A DNA stretch of 64,000 nt from contig CAWESB010000012.1 of NCBI GenBank assembly GCA_963811635.1, positions 1-64,000 on the forward strand. Reading direction: 5' to 3'. The notes under the pieces are model-generated. The model had not been told where the DNA came from and made no database searches. It worked only from the letters and a program-made list of their open reading frames with translations. Shown in pieces: positions 42,610-50,692 of the stretch. Source of the DNA: JAIBJN01 sp963811635. Lineage in GTDB: Bacteria; Actinomycetota; Thermoleophilia; Gaiellales; Gaiellaceae. Within the stretch, counting starts at the first letter, position 1. Each line of letters starts with the position of its first letter. The position numbers were made by a program, and so were the translations under genes.

Positions 42610-43459
42610 GAACACCGCCATCGTCCTCGATTCCACGGCCGACTGTCCGGAGCCGCAGTCGCGCCACCCGAACTGGCGCATGGTGCCGCTCTACGTGCGC
42701 TTCGGCGACGAGACGTTTCGCGAGTACGTCGACATCACGCCCGAGGAGTTCTACCGCCGGCTGAGAGACTCGTCGGAGTCGCCGAAGAGCTCGCAGCCGA
42801 CCCCGGCCGACTTCGCGGCCGTCTACGAGGAGCTCGCCGGCTACGAGAAGGTGCTCGCCGTCATGCTCTCCGCCAAGCTCTCGGGAACGTTCGAGAGCGC
42901 GCGACTCGGGGCCGAGTCGAGCGGGGACGAGCGCGTGACGCCGATCGACTCAGGTGTCATCTGCGGCGGCGCGGTCATCCTCGCCGACGCCCTCCAACGC
43001 CGCCTCGAGCGCGGAACGACCGAGGAGGAGCTCCTCGCGCTCGTCGAGCGCTTCAGGCAGACGCGCGGGCTCCTGTTCACCGTCGAGACGCTCGAATACC
43101 TCATCCGCGGCGGTCGCGTCGGCAAGGCATCCGGCCTCGCCGGCCAGCTTCTGAACGTGAAGCCGATCCTCCACTTCGACGACGGCGAGGTTGCGCCGCT
43201 CAAGCGCGTGCGCGGCCGTGCGAAGGCTCTCGCCGAGTTCGAGGCGGCCTTCCTGGAGGCGACCGAGGACTCGCCGGACCTGCACGTCGGCGTCGGCCAC
43301 GCGGACGCGCCCGAGGACGCCGCGAAGCTCGTGGAGCGCATCCGAGCGGCCCGGCCGGGCGCGTCCCTCGACATCCTCACGACGCTCGGCCCGGTCATCG
43401 GCACGCACGGAGGCCCGGGCACGCTCGGCCTCTTCTGGTTCCAGGACGAGCCGGTCTAG
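42593..43459 (+). CDS. DegV-family fatty acid-binding protein (FakB-like)
   Basis: A 288-residue DegV protein that would hold a fatty acid for phosphorylation by FakA. Family marks are AIVLDSTADCPE near the start, SPKSSQPTPADFAAVYEEL with the conserved Ser-Thr site, LSAKLSGTFESARL, VIDSG-like TPIDSGVICGG, TLEYLIRGGRVGKA and the final GTHGGPGTLGLFWF. GTG 42593 lies within the response regulator gene. It converges on the MBL gene, sharing the stop palindrome CTAG. Confidence 0.9.
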   Translation: MQLSTENTAIVLDSTADCPEPQSRHPNWRMVPLYVRFGDETFREYVDITPEEFYRRLRDSSESPKSSQPTPADFAAVYEELAGYEKVLAVMLSAKLSGTFESARLGAESSGDERVTPIDSGVICGGAVILADALQRRLERGTTEEELLALVERFRQTRGLLFTVETLEYLIRGGRVGKASGLAGQLLNVKPILHFDDGEVAPLKRVRGRAKALAEFEAAFLEATEDSPDLHVGVGHADAPEDAAKLVERIRAARPGASLDILTTLGPVIGTHGGPGTLGLFWFQDEPV

Positions 43460-44079
43460 CCGGCCGTGCGGGCGAGCAGGGCCCGGATCACGGTCTTCGG
43501 CTCCTCGACGATCGCGCTGCCGTGGTCGAGGCAGAGGACGTCGAAGTCGAGGTCGAGCAGGCCCTCGACCGTTCGCCGCGTCTGCGGCGGGTCATCGTGG
43601 TATTGCAGGGGGACGAAGTCGAGCCCGCGGCCGCCGTAGTTCGTGAGCAGGTCGGAGCAGAAGAGCACCGGCCCCACCCGCTCCAGGAGGAAGCAGTAGT
43701 GGACCTCCTCGGGCCCCGGCGTGTGTACGGCCCGCATACCACCCGGGAGCAGGTCGCCGGCCCCGTAGCGCGCATCCGGCTCCTCCTCCATCGGCCGCGT
43801 GCCCTCCGGCGCCCAGACGGCGGCGCCGAGCTCGCGCCGGTAGCGCCACGCGGAGCGCTGGTGGCACTGCGCGGTGAGCAGGATCTCCGTCACCCGGCCG
43901 AGCGCTGCGAGCGCGTCCGCGGCGAGCCTCACCGGGTCGACGAAGACGACCCCGTCGGCCGAGGCGACCGCGTGCCCCGTGCTCTCCGCGCCGCCGATCC
44001 GCTCGTTGGCCACGCCCCACTGCCAGACGCCCGGGACGACCTCCTCCGCGGCTTCGGCGACGGCGTTCGGCTCGGCCAT
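43456..44079 (-). CDS. metallo-beta-lactamase-fold-like protein with degenerate metal motif
   Basis: A 207-residue protein that follows the MBL-fold pattern (VVPGVWQWGV, GHAVASADGVVFVDPV, VHTPGPEEVHYCFLLERVGPVLFCSDLLTN, LCLDHGSAI). Where the zinc motif HXHXDH is expected it reads TAQCHQRSAWRYR, and TPGH is replaced by TPGP. It may therefore be non-catalytic or bind metal differently. ATG 44079 is 8 nt from a -10 shared with the divergent bicupin gene. Function unknown. Confidence 0.7.
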   Translation of the reverse strand: MAEPNAVAEAAEEVVPGVWQWGVANERIGGAESTGHAVASADGVVFVDPVRLAADALAALGRVTEILLTAQCHQRSAWRYRRELGAAVWAPEGTRPMEEEPDARYGAGDLLPGGMRAVHTPGPEEVHYCFLLERVGPVLFCSDLLTNYGGRGLDFVPLQYHDDPPQTRRTVEGLLDLDFDVLCLDHGSAIVEEPKTVIRALLARTAG

Positions 44080-44086
44080 GCGACGG

Positions 44087-44093
44087 TATCGTA
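44087..44093. promoter_or_regulatory. bidirectional -10 element TATCGTA
   Basis: On the plus strand TATCGT (44087-44092) is 8 nt from GTG 44101; on the minus strand TACGAT (44088-44093) is 8 nt from ATG 44079. The two hexamers overlap by five bases in a 21-bp gap, so one symmetric site can serve both genes. Confidence 0.6.
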
Positions 44094-44100
44094 GGCGACC

Positions 44101-45033
44101 GTGCAGCACGTATCCCACTGGGACGACGTCGGGGCGCTCCACCGCGACGTCGGGCACCTCGGCGCCACCTGGCGCAACCTCGGCCGCGCCGCCGGCACCC
44201 AGGGCGTCGGCGTGGCCCGGATCGACGTCGACGCAGGCCGCTGGTCGACGCCCGCGCACATCGAGGGAGCCTCGGAGGAGATCTTCTTCGTCCTCGAGGG
44301 CTCCGGGCTGTCCTGGCAGGACGGCGCCGTCTACGAGGTCGGGCCGGGCGACTGCCTCGTCCACCACCCGCACGCCGAGGCGCACACGCTCCGCGCCGGG
44401 CCGGGCGGTCTCAGCGTCCTCGCGTACGGCCACCGTATCCGCCACGGCAACACCGTGCTTCCGCGCGCTGGCGTCGCCTGGATGTACCCGGGCTACGTCG
44501 ACGTGACGACGATCGGCGAACGGCGGCACCCGTTCAACCGGGAGGCCGAAGTGGGCGAGCCCGAGGTGGGGGAGCCCGCCGAGCGGCCGGCATCGATCGT
44601 CAACGTGGAGGACGTCGAGTCGGAGCGGTACGAGCACAGCGCGTCGCTCTTCTTCGAGCGGGACCTCGGTCGCACGGCCGGCTCCGAGCGCACCGGCATC
44701 TCGCACCTCACCATCCCGGCCGGCCGCGAGGGCTGGCCGCCGCACTGCCACTCGGCCGAGGAGGAAATCTTCGTCGTCCTCGACGGAGACGGGTCGCTCG
44801 TCCTGGGCGACGAGGAGCACCCGGTCCGGCAGGGCCACGTCGTCGGACGGCCGCCCGGAACCCGCGTCCCACACTCGTTCCGCGCCGGGGCCGCCGACCT
44901 CGTCTACCTCGCATACGGCACGCGCGAGCCCAACGACATCGCCTACTACCCGCGCTCGCGGAAGGTCTCGCTGCGGGGCGTGGGCGTCATGGGCCGCATC
45001 GAGCCACTCGGCTACTGGGACGGCGAGCCGTAG
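44101..45033 (+). CDS. bicupin protein
   Basis: A 310-residue protein with two cupin domains. The first (about 45-110) reads HIEGASEEIFFVLEGSGLSW, then PGDCLVHHPHAEAHTL. The second (about 205-275) reads PPHCHSAEEEIFVVLDGDGS, then RPPGTRVPHSF. Each has a His/Glu metal-binding set. A proline- and acid-rich linker joins them. Cupins range from dioxygenases and isomerases to storage proteins; the substrate is not evident. It is divergent from the MBL-like gene with a shared symmetric -10, so the two are probably coexpressed. Confidence 0.82.
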   Translation: MQHVSHWDDVGALHRDVGHLGATWRNLGRAAGTQGVGVARIDVDAGRWSTPAHIEGASEEIFFVLEGSGLSWQDGAVYEVGPGDCLVHHPHAEAHTLRAGPGGLSVLAYGHRIRHGNTVLPRAGVAWMYPGYVDVTTIGERRHPFNREAEVGEPEVGEPAERPASIVNVEDVESERYEHSASLFFERDLGRTAGSERTGISHLTIPAGREGWPPHCHSAEEEIFVVLDGDGSLVLGDEEHPVRQGHVVGRPPGTRVPHSFRAGAADLVYLAYGTREPNDIAYYPRSRKVSLRGVGVMGRIEPLGYWDGEP

Positions 45034-45113
45034 CCGGCGCGGCGACCGCGTTCGCGGGCGAGGACACAGGCCCGCCGAAAGCCGCGCGCCCGAGGGTCGA
45101 CCCCGAGGTCTCG

Positions 45114-47123
45114 GTGGAGACGCTCGCCGGCGTCGGCCCGAAGGTGGCCGAGCGGCTGGCACGGCTCGGGATCGCGAGCGTCCGCGACTTGGCCGAGCAC
45201 CTGCCGCGGGCGTATCTCGACTGGGAGCAGGTGGCGAGCTTCGGCGACCTCGCCGCGGGCGAGGAGGCGACCGTCCGCTGCACGCTCGAGCGCATCCGCG
45301 TGCGGCCGACGCGGCGTCGCAACCTCAAGCTCGTCGAGGGCGTGGTCGTCGACTCCGCGGGCGTGCGCGAGACCGCGGTCTGGTTCAACCAGGCCTACCT
45401 CGCGAAGCTCGCGCCGGGCACCGAGCTCCTCCTCCACGGGACGCGGGAGCTGAGCGGCGGCTTCCGCGTCCAGCGGACGGAGATCCGCGGGACCGGCCTC
45501 CACACGGTCGGCCTCGTCCCCGAGTACCGCGCCAGCGAGGACGTGCCCTCCTACCGGATTCGCGCGCTCGTCGAAGGGGCGATGCCGCTCGTCCGCTTCT
45601 TCCCCGACCCGCTCCCGTCGCGCCTGCGCCAGGAGCAGGGCCTGCCGCTCCGCGCCGACGCCATCGTCGCGGCGCACCGCCCGGCCGACCGCGACGAGGC
45701 CGAGACCGCCAGGCGGCGCCTCGCCCTCGAGGAGCTGCTCGCGCTCCAGCTCGGCTTCCAGGAGCGCCGGCGGGCTTTGGCGGAGGACGCGAGCGCGCCT
45801 GCCCTCCCCGGCGAGGGAGAGCTGATCTCCCGCTACCGCGGCGTCCTCCCGTTCGCCCTCACCGACGACCAGGAGCACGCCGTCGCCGAGGTCGGCGCCG
45901 ACCTCGGCGAGCACCGGCCGATGCAGCGCCTCCTCCAGGGCGATGTCGGCTCGGGGAAGACCGTCGTGGCGCTCTACGCGCTCCTGCGCGCGGTCGAAGG
46001 CGGGCACCAGGGCGCCCTGATGGCGCCCACGGAAACCCTCGCCGAGCAGCACTTTCTCACCGTCGAGGGCATCTGCAACGAGCTGGGGGTCAGATGCGAG
46101 CTGCTCACGAGCTCGATCCCGGCCGCGCAGCGCCGCGCCGTCCGCGAGCGGCTGGCTAGCGGCGAGACCGACATCGCCGTCGGCACGCACGCGCTCATCC
46201 AGGACGAGGTCGAGTTCCGCTCCCTCGCCGTCGCGGTCGTCGACGAGCAGCACCGTTTCGGGGTCGAGCAGCGGCGCGCGCTCGGGCGGACGACGCCGCA
46301 CGTGCTGCACATGACGGCCACGCCGATCCCGCGCACCCTCGCGCAGAGCGTCTTCGGCGACCTCGACGTCACCGAGATCGCGAAGCCCCCCGCGAACCGC
46401 AAGCCCGTGATCACGAGCTGGGTGAGCCACGAGCGCAGCAGCACCGCGTACACCCGCCTCCGCAGGCACCTCGGTGACGGGCGCCAGGCCTACGTCGTCT
46501 GCCCGCTCGTCTCCGAGTCCGAGACGATCGAGGCGCGGGCGGCCGAGCAGGAGGCCGAGCGGCTGCGGACGGCCGAGCTCAGGGGCTTCCGCGTCGGCTG
46601 CCTGCACGGCAAGCTCAAGACCGTCGAGCGGCGCGAGGTGATGAACGCCTTCAAGCGCGGCGAGCTGGACGTGCTCGTGGCGACTACCGTGATCGAGGTC
46701 GGGGTCGACGTCCCCAACGCCACGATCATGATCGTGCAGGAGGCCGACCGTTTCGGGCTCGCGCAACTCCACCAGCTGCGGGGCCGCGTCGGCCGCGCCG
46801 GCGAGCAGTCCTACTGCCTGCTCGTGTCGCGCCCGAAGGAGGAGTTGACCGAGGATGCGGCGCGGCGGCTGGACGCGCTCGTCGAGACCTCCGACGGCTT
46901 CGAGCTGGCGGAGGTCGACCTCGAGCTTCGCGGGGAGGGCCAGCTGCTCGGCGTGCGCCAGTCGGGGCTCTCCGACCTGAAGTTCGCCCGGCTCGTGCGC
47001 GACCGGGAGCTCATCGCGCAGGCACGAACGTGGGCCGAGCAGCTCGTGGACGAGGATCCGGCGATCCTCGATCCGCTCGGCCGGGAGGCGGACCGCCTTG
47101 AGGATCATCGCGGGTTCGCGTAA
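45114..47123 (+). CDS. recG: ATP-dependent DNA helicase RecG
   Basis: Reverses stalled replication forks and processes recombination intermediates. The 669 residues have an N-terminal wedge/OB domain (LAGVGPKVAERLARLGI, LPRAYLDW), Walker A LQGDVGSGKTVVAL near 285, DEQHRFGVEQR (motif II, DEQH), MTATPIPRTLA, and the late ATTVIEVGVDVPNATIM, QLRGRVGRAG and LELRGEGQLLG. GTG 45114 is the only start that keeps the wedge start. It overlaps rsmD by 26 nt. Confidence 0.96.
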   Translation: METLAGVGPKVAERLARLGIASVRDLAEHLPRAYLDWEQVASFGDLAAGEEATVRCTLERIRVRPTRRRNLKLVEGVVVDSAGVRETAVWFNQAYLAKLAPGTELLLHGTRELSGGFRVQRTEIRGTGLHTVGLVPEYRASEDVPSYRIRALVEGAMPLVRFFPDPLPSRLRQEQGLPLRADAIVAAHRPADRDEAETARRRLALEELLALQLGFQERRRALAEDASAPALPGEGELISRYRGVLPFALTDDQEHAVAEVGADLGEHRPMQRLLQGDVGSGKTVVALYALLRAVEGGHQGALMAPTETLAEQHFLTVEGICNELGVRCELLTSSIPAAQRRAVRERLASGETDIAVGTHALIQDEVEFRSLAVAVVDEQHRFGVEQRRALGRTTPHVLHMTATPIPRTLAQSVFGDLDVTEIAKPPANRKPVITSWVSHERSSTAYTRLRRHLGDGRQAYVVCPLVSESETIEARAAEQEAERLRTAELRGFRVGCLHGKLKTVERREVMNAFKRGELDVLVATTVIEVGVDVPNATIMIVQEADRFGLAQLHQLRGRVGRAGEQSYCLLVSRPKEELTEDAARRLDALVETSDGFELAEVDLELRGEGQLLGVRQSGLSDLKFARLVRDRELIAQARTWAEQLVDEDPAILDPLGREADRLEDHRGFA

Positions 47124-47637
47124 GGGCGCGCGCATCTTCGCTCCGAAGGGCCTGGAGACGCGCCCGACCGGCGACCGCGTGCGCGAGGCCGTCTTCAATC
47201 TCGTCGGCCCCGTGGACGGCGCGGAGGTGCTCGACCTCTACGCCGGCTCCGGTGCGATGGGGTTGGAGGCGCTCTCCCGCGGGGCCCTGCGCGTCACCTT
47301 CGTCGAGTCCGATCGAGAGGCCGCCGAGACGATCCTCAGGAACCTCGACAAGCTGCAGCTCGAGGGCGCCGTCGTCCTGCGCGAGGATGCGGGCCGCAGG
47401 CTAGCGACCGACGCGGCTGGAGGCAGGCGTTACGATCTCGTGCTGATCGACCCGCCCTACAGCATGCTTGCGCGCACCCTGCCCACCCTCGCCACGTACC
47501 TGCCGGCGGTTGTCGCCGCGAACGGCATCGCCGTCGTCGAGTCGGACGCCCGCGACGAGCCCGACCTGCCGCTCCCGAAGCGGACGAGCCGCCGCTACGG
47601 CGCGGCGCGGGTCACGGTCTTCGAGGCGGCCGAGTGA
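47098..47637 (+). CDS. rsmD: 16S rRNA (guanine-N2)-methyltransferase RsmD
   Basis: Methylates G966 of 16S rRNA. The 179 residues have MRIIAGSRKGARI at the start, RPTGDRVREAVFNLV, the SAM motif VLDLYAGSGAMGLEALSRGA near 44 and the catalytic LVLIDPPYSM near 117. TTG 47098 keeps the family-typical N-terminus and overlaps recG. Order recG-rsmD-coaD is typical of actinobacteria. Confidence 0.95.
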   Translation: MRIIAGSRKGARIFAPKGLETRPTGDRVREAVFNLVGPVDGAEVLDLYAGSGAMGLEALSRGALRVTFVESDREAAETILRNLDKLQLEGAVVLREDAGRRLATDAAGGRRYDLVLIDPPYSMLARTLPTLATYLPAVVAANGIAVVESDARDEPDLPLPKRTSRRYGAARVTVFEAAE

Positions 47638-48164
47638 GCAGCTCCAACCCCGTCACCTGCATCTGCCCGGGGAGCTACGACCCGGTTACGCTTGGCCACC
47701 TGGACATCATCCGCCGCGCTGCGGGGATCTTCGAGCGGGTGATCGTCGGCGTCGTGCGCGACCCCCAGCACAAGTCGACGATGTTCTCCGTCGAGGAGCG
47801 CGTCGAGTTCCTGCGCGAGGCGCTCGCCGACGTCGCCAACGTCGAGGTCGAGGTGTTCTCCGACCTCGTCGTCGAGTTCGCCCGGCGCTTCGGCGCCCGC
47901 ACGATGGTCAAGGGCCTCCGGGCCATCTCGGACTTCGAGTGGGAGTTCCAGATGCACCATCTGAACCGGAATCTCGCCCCCGAGGTCGAAACCATGTACC
48001 TGATGTCGAGCCCCCAGTACAGCTTCCTATCCTCGAGCGGCGTCAAGGAGGTGGCGTCCTTCGGAGGCAACGTCGATGACCTCGTTCCGGAGCCGGTCGC
48101 GCGCCGTTTCCGGGAGCTGTTCCCGCGGGGACGGCCTGGCGCGCCTGTCAGCCCGCAAGAGTAG
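47634..48164 (+). CDS. coaD: phosphopantetheine adenylyltransferase
   Basis: Penultimate step of coenzyme A synthesis. The 176 residues contain the nucleotidyltransferase motif CPGSYDPVTLGHLDII near residue 10, KGLRAISDFEWEFQM near 93, and YSFLSSSGVKEVASFGG with the conserved SSS loop. GTG 47634 overlaps the rsmD stop by GTGA. A C-terminal tail of about 12 residues (RGRPGAPVSPQE) is extra. Confidence 0.95.
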   Translation: MSSSNPVTCICPGSYDPVTLGHLDIIRRAAGIFERVIVGVVRDPQHKSTMFSVEERVEFLREALADVANVEVEVFSDLVVEFARRFGARTMVKGLRAISDFEWEFQMHHLNRNLAPEVETMYLMSSPQYSFLSSSGVKEVASFGGNVDDLVPEPVARRFRELFPRGRPGAPVSPQE

Positions 48165-48167
48165 ACT
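48162..48167 (+). promoter_or_regulatory. -10 element of the 48175 gene
   Basis: TAGACT followed by 7 nt and ATG 48175; its TAG is the coaD stop codon. Confidence 0.45.
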
Positions 48168-48174
48168 GGATCGC

Positions 48175-48666
48175 ATGGACGTTCTCGTTCTCATCGACAA
48201 ACTCGACGACCTTGTGCACAACGCAAAGGCTGTCCCGCTCACGGACCAGGTACGCATCGACCGCGAGGAGATCTACGACATCCTCGACCAGATGCGGGCC
48301 ACCATCCCGGAGGAGATCAAGCAGGCCCGCTGGATCGTCAAGGAGCGCCAGGAGATGCTCGCGGAGGCCAAGCGCGAGGCCGACCGCATCCTCGGCGAGG
48401 CGCGCGAGCAGGCCGTTCGAGAGGCGTCGCAGACCGAGATCGCCAAGCTGGCCGAGCGCCAGGCGCAGGAGATCGTCGAAGAGGCCCGCCGCCAGGCGCG
48501 CGAGACGCGTCTCGAGATGGAGGACTGGGCCGACTCGATCCTCTCGACCCTCGAGGTCAACCTGGACAAGTTCCTGGGCGCCGTCCGCCGGGGCCGGGAG
48601 CGGCTCCACGAGCGCTCCCAGGAGACGGTCGTGGCCGACATGGCCGACGACCAGCAGCCCGTCTAG
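48175..48666 (+). CDS. coiled-coil protein, unknown function (F0F1 b subunit/DivIVA-like)
   Basis: A 163-residue, highly charged helical protein. The central part (IVKERQEMLAEAKREADRIL ... AEARRQARETRLEMEDWADS) has heptad-like Ala/Glu/Arg repeats resembling ATP synthase b subunits or DivIVA-type proteins. It lacks an N-terminal membrane anchor, so a b subunit is unlikely. The start MDVLVLIDKLDDLVHNAKAV is typical of an actinobacterial protein encoded between coaD and yceD, sometimes called cell-division initiation protein. Confidence 0.75.
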   Translation: MDVLVLIDKLDDLVHNAKAVPLTDQVRIDREEIYDILDQMRATIPEEIKQARWIVKERQEMLAEAKREADRILGEAREQAVREASQTEIAKLAERQAQEIVEEARRQARETRLEMEDWADSILSTLEVNLDKFLGAVRRGRERLHERSQETVVADMADDQQPV

Positions 48667-48696
48667 CGCTCGCTCAACACGGCTCGACCCGTTCGC

Positions 48697-48702
48697 TACG
48701 GT
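48697..48702 (+). promoter_or_regulatory. -10 element of yceD
   Basis: TACGGT followed by 6 nt and GTG 48709. Confidence 0.4.
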
Positions 48703-48708
48703 GAAGGC

Positions 48709-49218
48709 GTGACGACGTTCAACCTCCGCAATGTCAGGCTGCGTCCCGGTGAGCAGTCACGGGACGTCGTCGACGTGCTCCTCGAGCCACTCGAGCTCGG
48801 GGGCCAGCGCTACGTCCCCGTTCCGGAGAGCCCGGAGGCGGCCCTGACCCTGACGCAGACGAGCTCGGGCCTCGTCCTCGAGCTGGAGCTCGAGGTGCGC
48901 GTGCTCGGGCCGTGCATGCGCTGCCTCGCCGACGCGGGCCTCGACGTCCACGTCGCGAGCCGCGAGTACCAGGCGACGAGCCCCGGCGAGTCGGACGAGC
49001 TGACGACGCCCTACGTCGTCGACGGCAAGCTCGATCTCTCCGCCTGGGCCCACGACGCCGTCGCACTCGCCCTCCCGGACAAGATCCTCTGCCGTGAGAA
49101 CTGCGCCGGCCTCTGCCCGGTGTGCGGCAAGGATCTCAACCGCGAGCCGCACGAGCACGAGGGCGAAGACGTGGATCCCCGTTGGGCCGCCCTGGCGGAG
49201 CTCAAGGACCGGCTCTAA
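48709..49218 (+). CDS. yceD: YceD-family DUF177 protein
   Basis: A 169-residue protein linked to 23S rRNA metabolism in other bacteria and nearly always next to rpmF. It has LGPCMRCLADAGLDVHV, then EYQATS, and a C-terminal zinc site CRENCAGLCPVCGKDLN. Here it is unusually separated from rpmF by a 177-bp hairpin element (R4) plus the rpmF promoter. Confidence 0.9.
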   Translation: MTTFNLRNVRLRPGEQSRDVVDVLLEPLELGGQRYVPVPESPEAALTLTQTSSGLVLELELEVRVLGPCMRCLADAGLDVHVASREYQATSPGESDELTTPYVVDGKLDLSAWAHDAVALALPDKILCRENCAGLCPVCGKDLNREPHEHEGEDVDPRWAALAELKDRL

Positions 49219-49230
49219 GACGCCGCTCGA

Positions 49231-49377
49231 CCGGCGCGTAGCGCACTCGCGGATGGCGTCTGCGACGCTGCGCCGGATCGTCGCGCTCGTCCTTGCGCGT
49301 ACGGCTCGTACGCGACTGCGGACGATCGCGGCGCACGGCTTGGTCGCAGGCGTCCCCGCGAGCACGCCACGCACCGG
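49231..49377. repeat. long nested intergenic hairpin R4 between yceD and rpmF
   Basis: A 147-bp near-palindromic element. Outer arms 49231-49252 and 49356-49377 pair at 18 of 22 positions. Inward come GCGCCG/CGGCGC (49270-49275 with 49329-49334), GATCGTC/GACGATC (49276-49282 with 49321-49327) and an apical perfect 8-bp stem CGCGTACG/CGTACGCG with loop gct (49296-49314). No open reading frame of note lies inside. It has the same three-tier architecture as R1-R3 and R5 with a different sequence. Confidence 0.7.
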
Positions 49378-49395
49378 CCGAACGGCAGCTGTCGC

Positions 49396-49401
49396 TATAC
49401 T
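49396..49401 (+). promoter_or_regulatory. -10 element of rpmF
   Basis: TATACT followed by 11 nt and ATG 49413. Confidence 0.5.
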
Positions 49402-49412
49402 CAGCCGCCGCG

Positions 49413-49601
49413 ATGGCCGTTCCGAAGCGAAAGACCTCCAAGTCGCGCCGCGACAAGCGGCGGGCGACGCACAAGGTGTCGATTCCCGCGCTCGTCGAGT
49501 GCCCGCAGTGCCATCAGCCGAAGCGCCCGCACCACGTCTGTCCGACCTGCGGCACCTATCGGGGCCGCGAGGTCGAGCCGCTCCGCACGACCGCTCCTTA
49601 A
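49413..49601 (+). CDS. rpmF: 50S ribosomal protein L32
   Basis: A 62-residue protein: MAVPKRKTSKSRRDKRRATH at the start, then CPQCHQPKRPHHVCPTCGTYRGREV with four zinc-binding cysteines. The start is fixed by the conserved AVPKRK. It is followed 12 bp later by plsX, the usual order. Confidence 0.96.
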   Translation: MAVPKRKTSKSRRDKRRATHKVSIPALVECPQCHQPKRPHHVCPTCGTYRGREVEPLRTTAP

Positions 49602-49613
49602 GCGGGTGACCGG

Positions 49614-50612
49614 ATGAAGCCGGTCCGGGTCGCCGTCGACGCCATGGGCGGCGATCGGGCGCCGGAGGAGATCGTCGCCGGCGCGCGCGAGGCAGCATCG
49701 GCTGACGTCGTCCCTGTGCTCTTCGGGCCGCGCGACGTGCTCGAGCCGCTCGCGAGCGGCCTCGAGGTCGTCCACGCCGAGCAGGTCGTCGCCATGGACG
49801 AGAAGCCGTCCGACGCGGTGCGCGAGAAGCGCGAAAGCTCGCTCTTCCTCGCCTGCCGCGCGGTGCACGAAGGCACGGCGGACGCGGTCGTCGGCGCCGG
49901 AAACACCGGCGCCATGCTCGCCGCGGGCCTCCTGGAGATCCGCCGCCTGCCCGACGTCCACCGCCCGGCGATCGCCGTCCCGATTCCCGCTCTCGGCGGG
50001 CCGTCGATCCTGATCGACTCCGGTGCGAACGCCGACGCCCGGCCGGAGCACCTCGTTCAGTTCGCGCACATGGGCGCGGTCTTCGCCGAGGACATCGCCG
50101 GCCTCCACAGCCCGACGGTGGCGCTCCTCTCCATCGGCGAGGAGCCGGAGAAGGGCAACAAGCTCGTCCGCGAGGCCCACGCCGAGCTCGCCGGCGCCCC
50201 CGGCATTAACTTCGTCGGCAACGTCGAGGGGCGCGACCTGCTGCGCAAGGCGGCGGACGTGGTCGTCTGCGACGGCTTCACGGGGAACATGGCCCTGAAG
50301 CTGCTCGAGGGCACGATCCAGACCACGCTCCAGGCCTTTCGGGACGAGGTGACGGGCTCGCTGCGCGGCAAGCTGGGCGGGCTCCTGATCCGACCGGCTG
50401 CGCGCGGCCTGCGGACGCGCCTCGACCCGGACACCTACGGCGGCGCCTACCTCCTCGGCCTGCGCGGTCTCGTCGTCATCGCGCACGGCAACTCGTCCGC
50501 GACCGCGATCGCCAACGCCGTCCGCTACGCGGCCCGCGGGGTGACCGGCGAGGTGGTCGAGCAGGTGTCCGAGCGCCTGGCCACACGCGTCCGCGAGGGC
50601 GCCGCTCCGTGA
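49614..50612 (+). CDS. plsX: phosphate acyltransferase PlsX
   Basis: Makes acyl-phosphate from acyl-ACP for phosphatidic acid synthesis. The 332 residues have VAVDAMGGDRAPEEIVAGA near the start, VVGAGNTGAMLAAGL, LIDSGANADARPEHLVQFA, SIGEEPEKGNKL and CDGFTGNMALKLLEG. acpP follows, and plsC and gpsA elsewhere in the window belong to the same pathway; the fatty acid kinase FakA can feed it with acyl-phosphate. Confidence 0.95.
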   Translation: MKPVRVAVDAMGGDRAPEEIVAGAREAASADVVPVLFGPRDVLEPLASGLEVVHAEQVVAMDEKPSDAVREKRESSLFLACRAVHEGTADAVVGAGNTGAMLAAGLLEIRRLPDVHRPAIAVPIPALGGPSILIDSGANADARPEHLVQFAHMGAVFAEDIAGLHSPTVALLSIGEEPEKGNKLVREAHAELAGAPGINFVGNVEGRDLLRKAADVVVCDGFTGNMALKLLEGTIQTTLQAFRDEVTGSLRGKLGGLLIRPAARGLRTRLDPDTYGGAYLLGLRGLVVIAHGNSSATAIANAVRYAARGVTGEVVEQVSERLATRVREGAAP

Positions 50613-50632
50613 AACCACCCGGCGAGGCGTGG

Positions 50633-50685
50633 TAGCATCCGGCGCCGTTCACGCTGGGTGTCCGAGAACAGAAAGGCAGGGAGAG
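50633..50685 (+). promoter_or_regulatory. acpP promoter and ribosome binding site
   Basis: TAGCAT (-10, 50633-50638) is followed by a leader of about 48 nt that ends with AGGGAGAG (50678-50685), 7 nt before ATG 50693. This highly expressed gene has a true leader. Confidence 0.5.
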
Positions 50686-50692
50686 AATCCAG

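Noticed and set aside
48175..48666. ATP synthase b subunit.
   Set aside because: The coiled-coil pattern is similar, but no N-terminal membrane anchor exists and no other atp genes are near.
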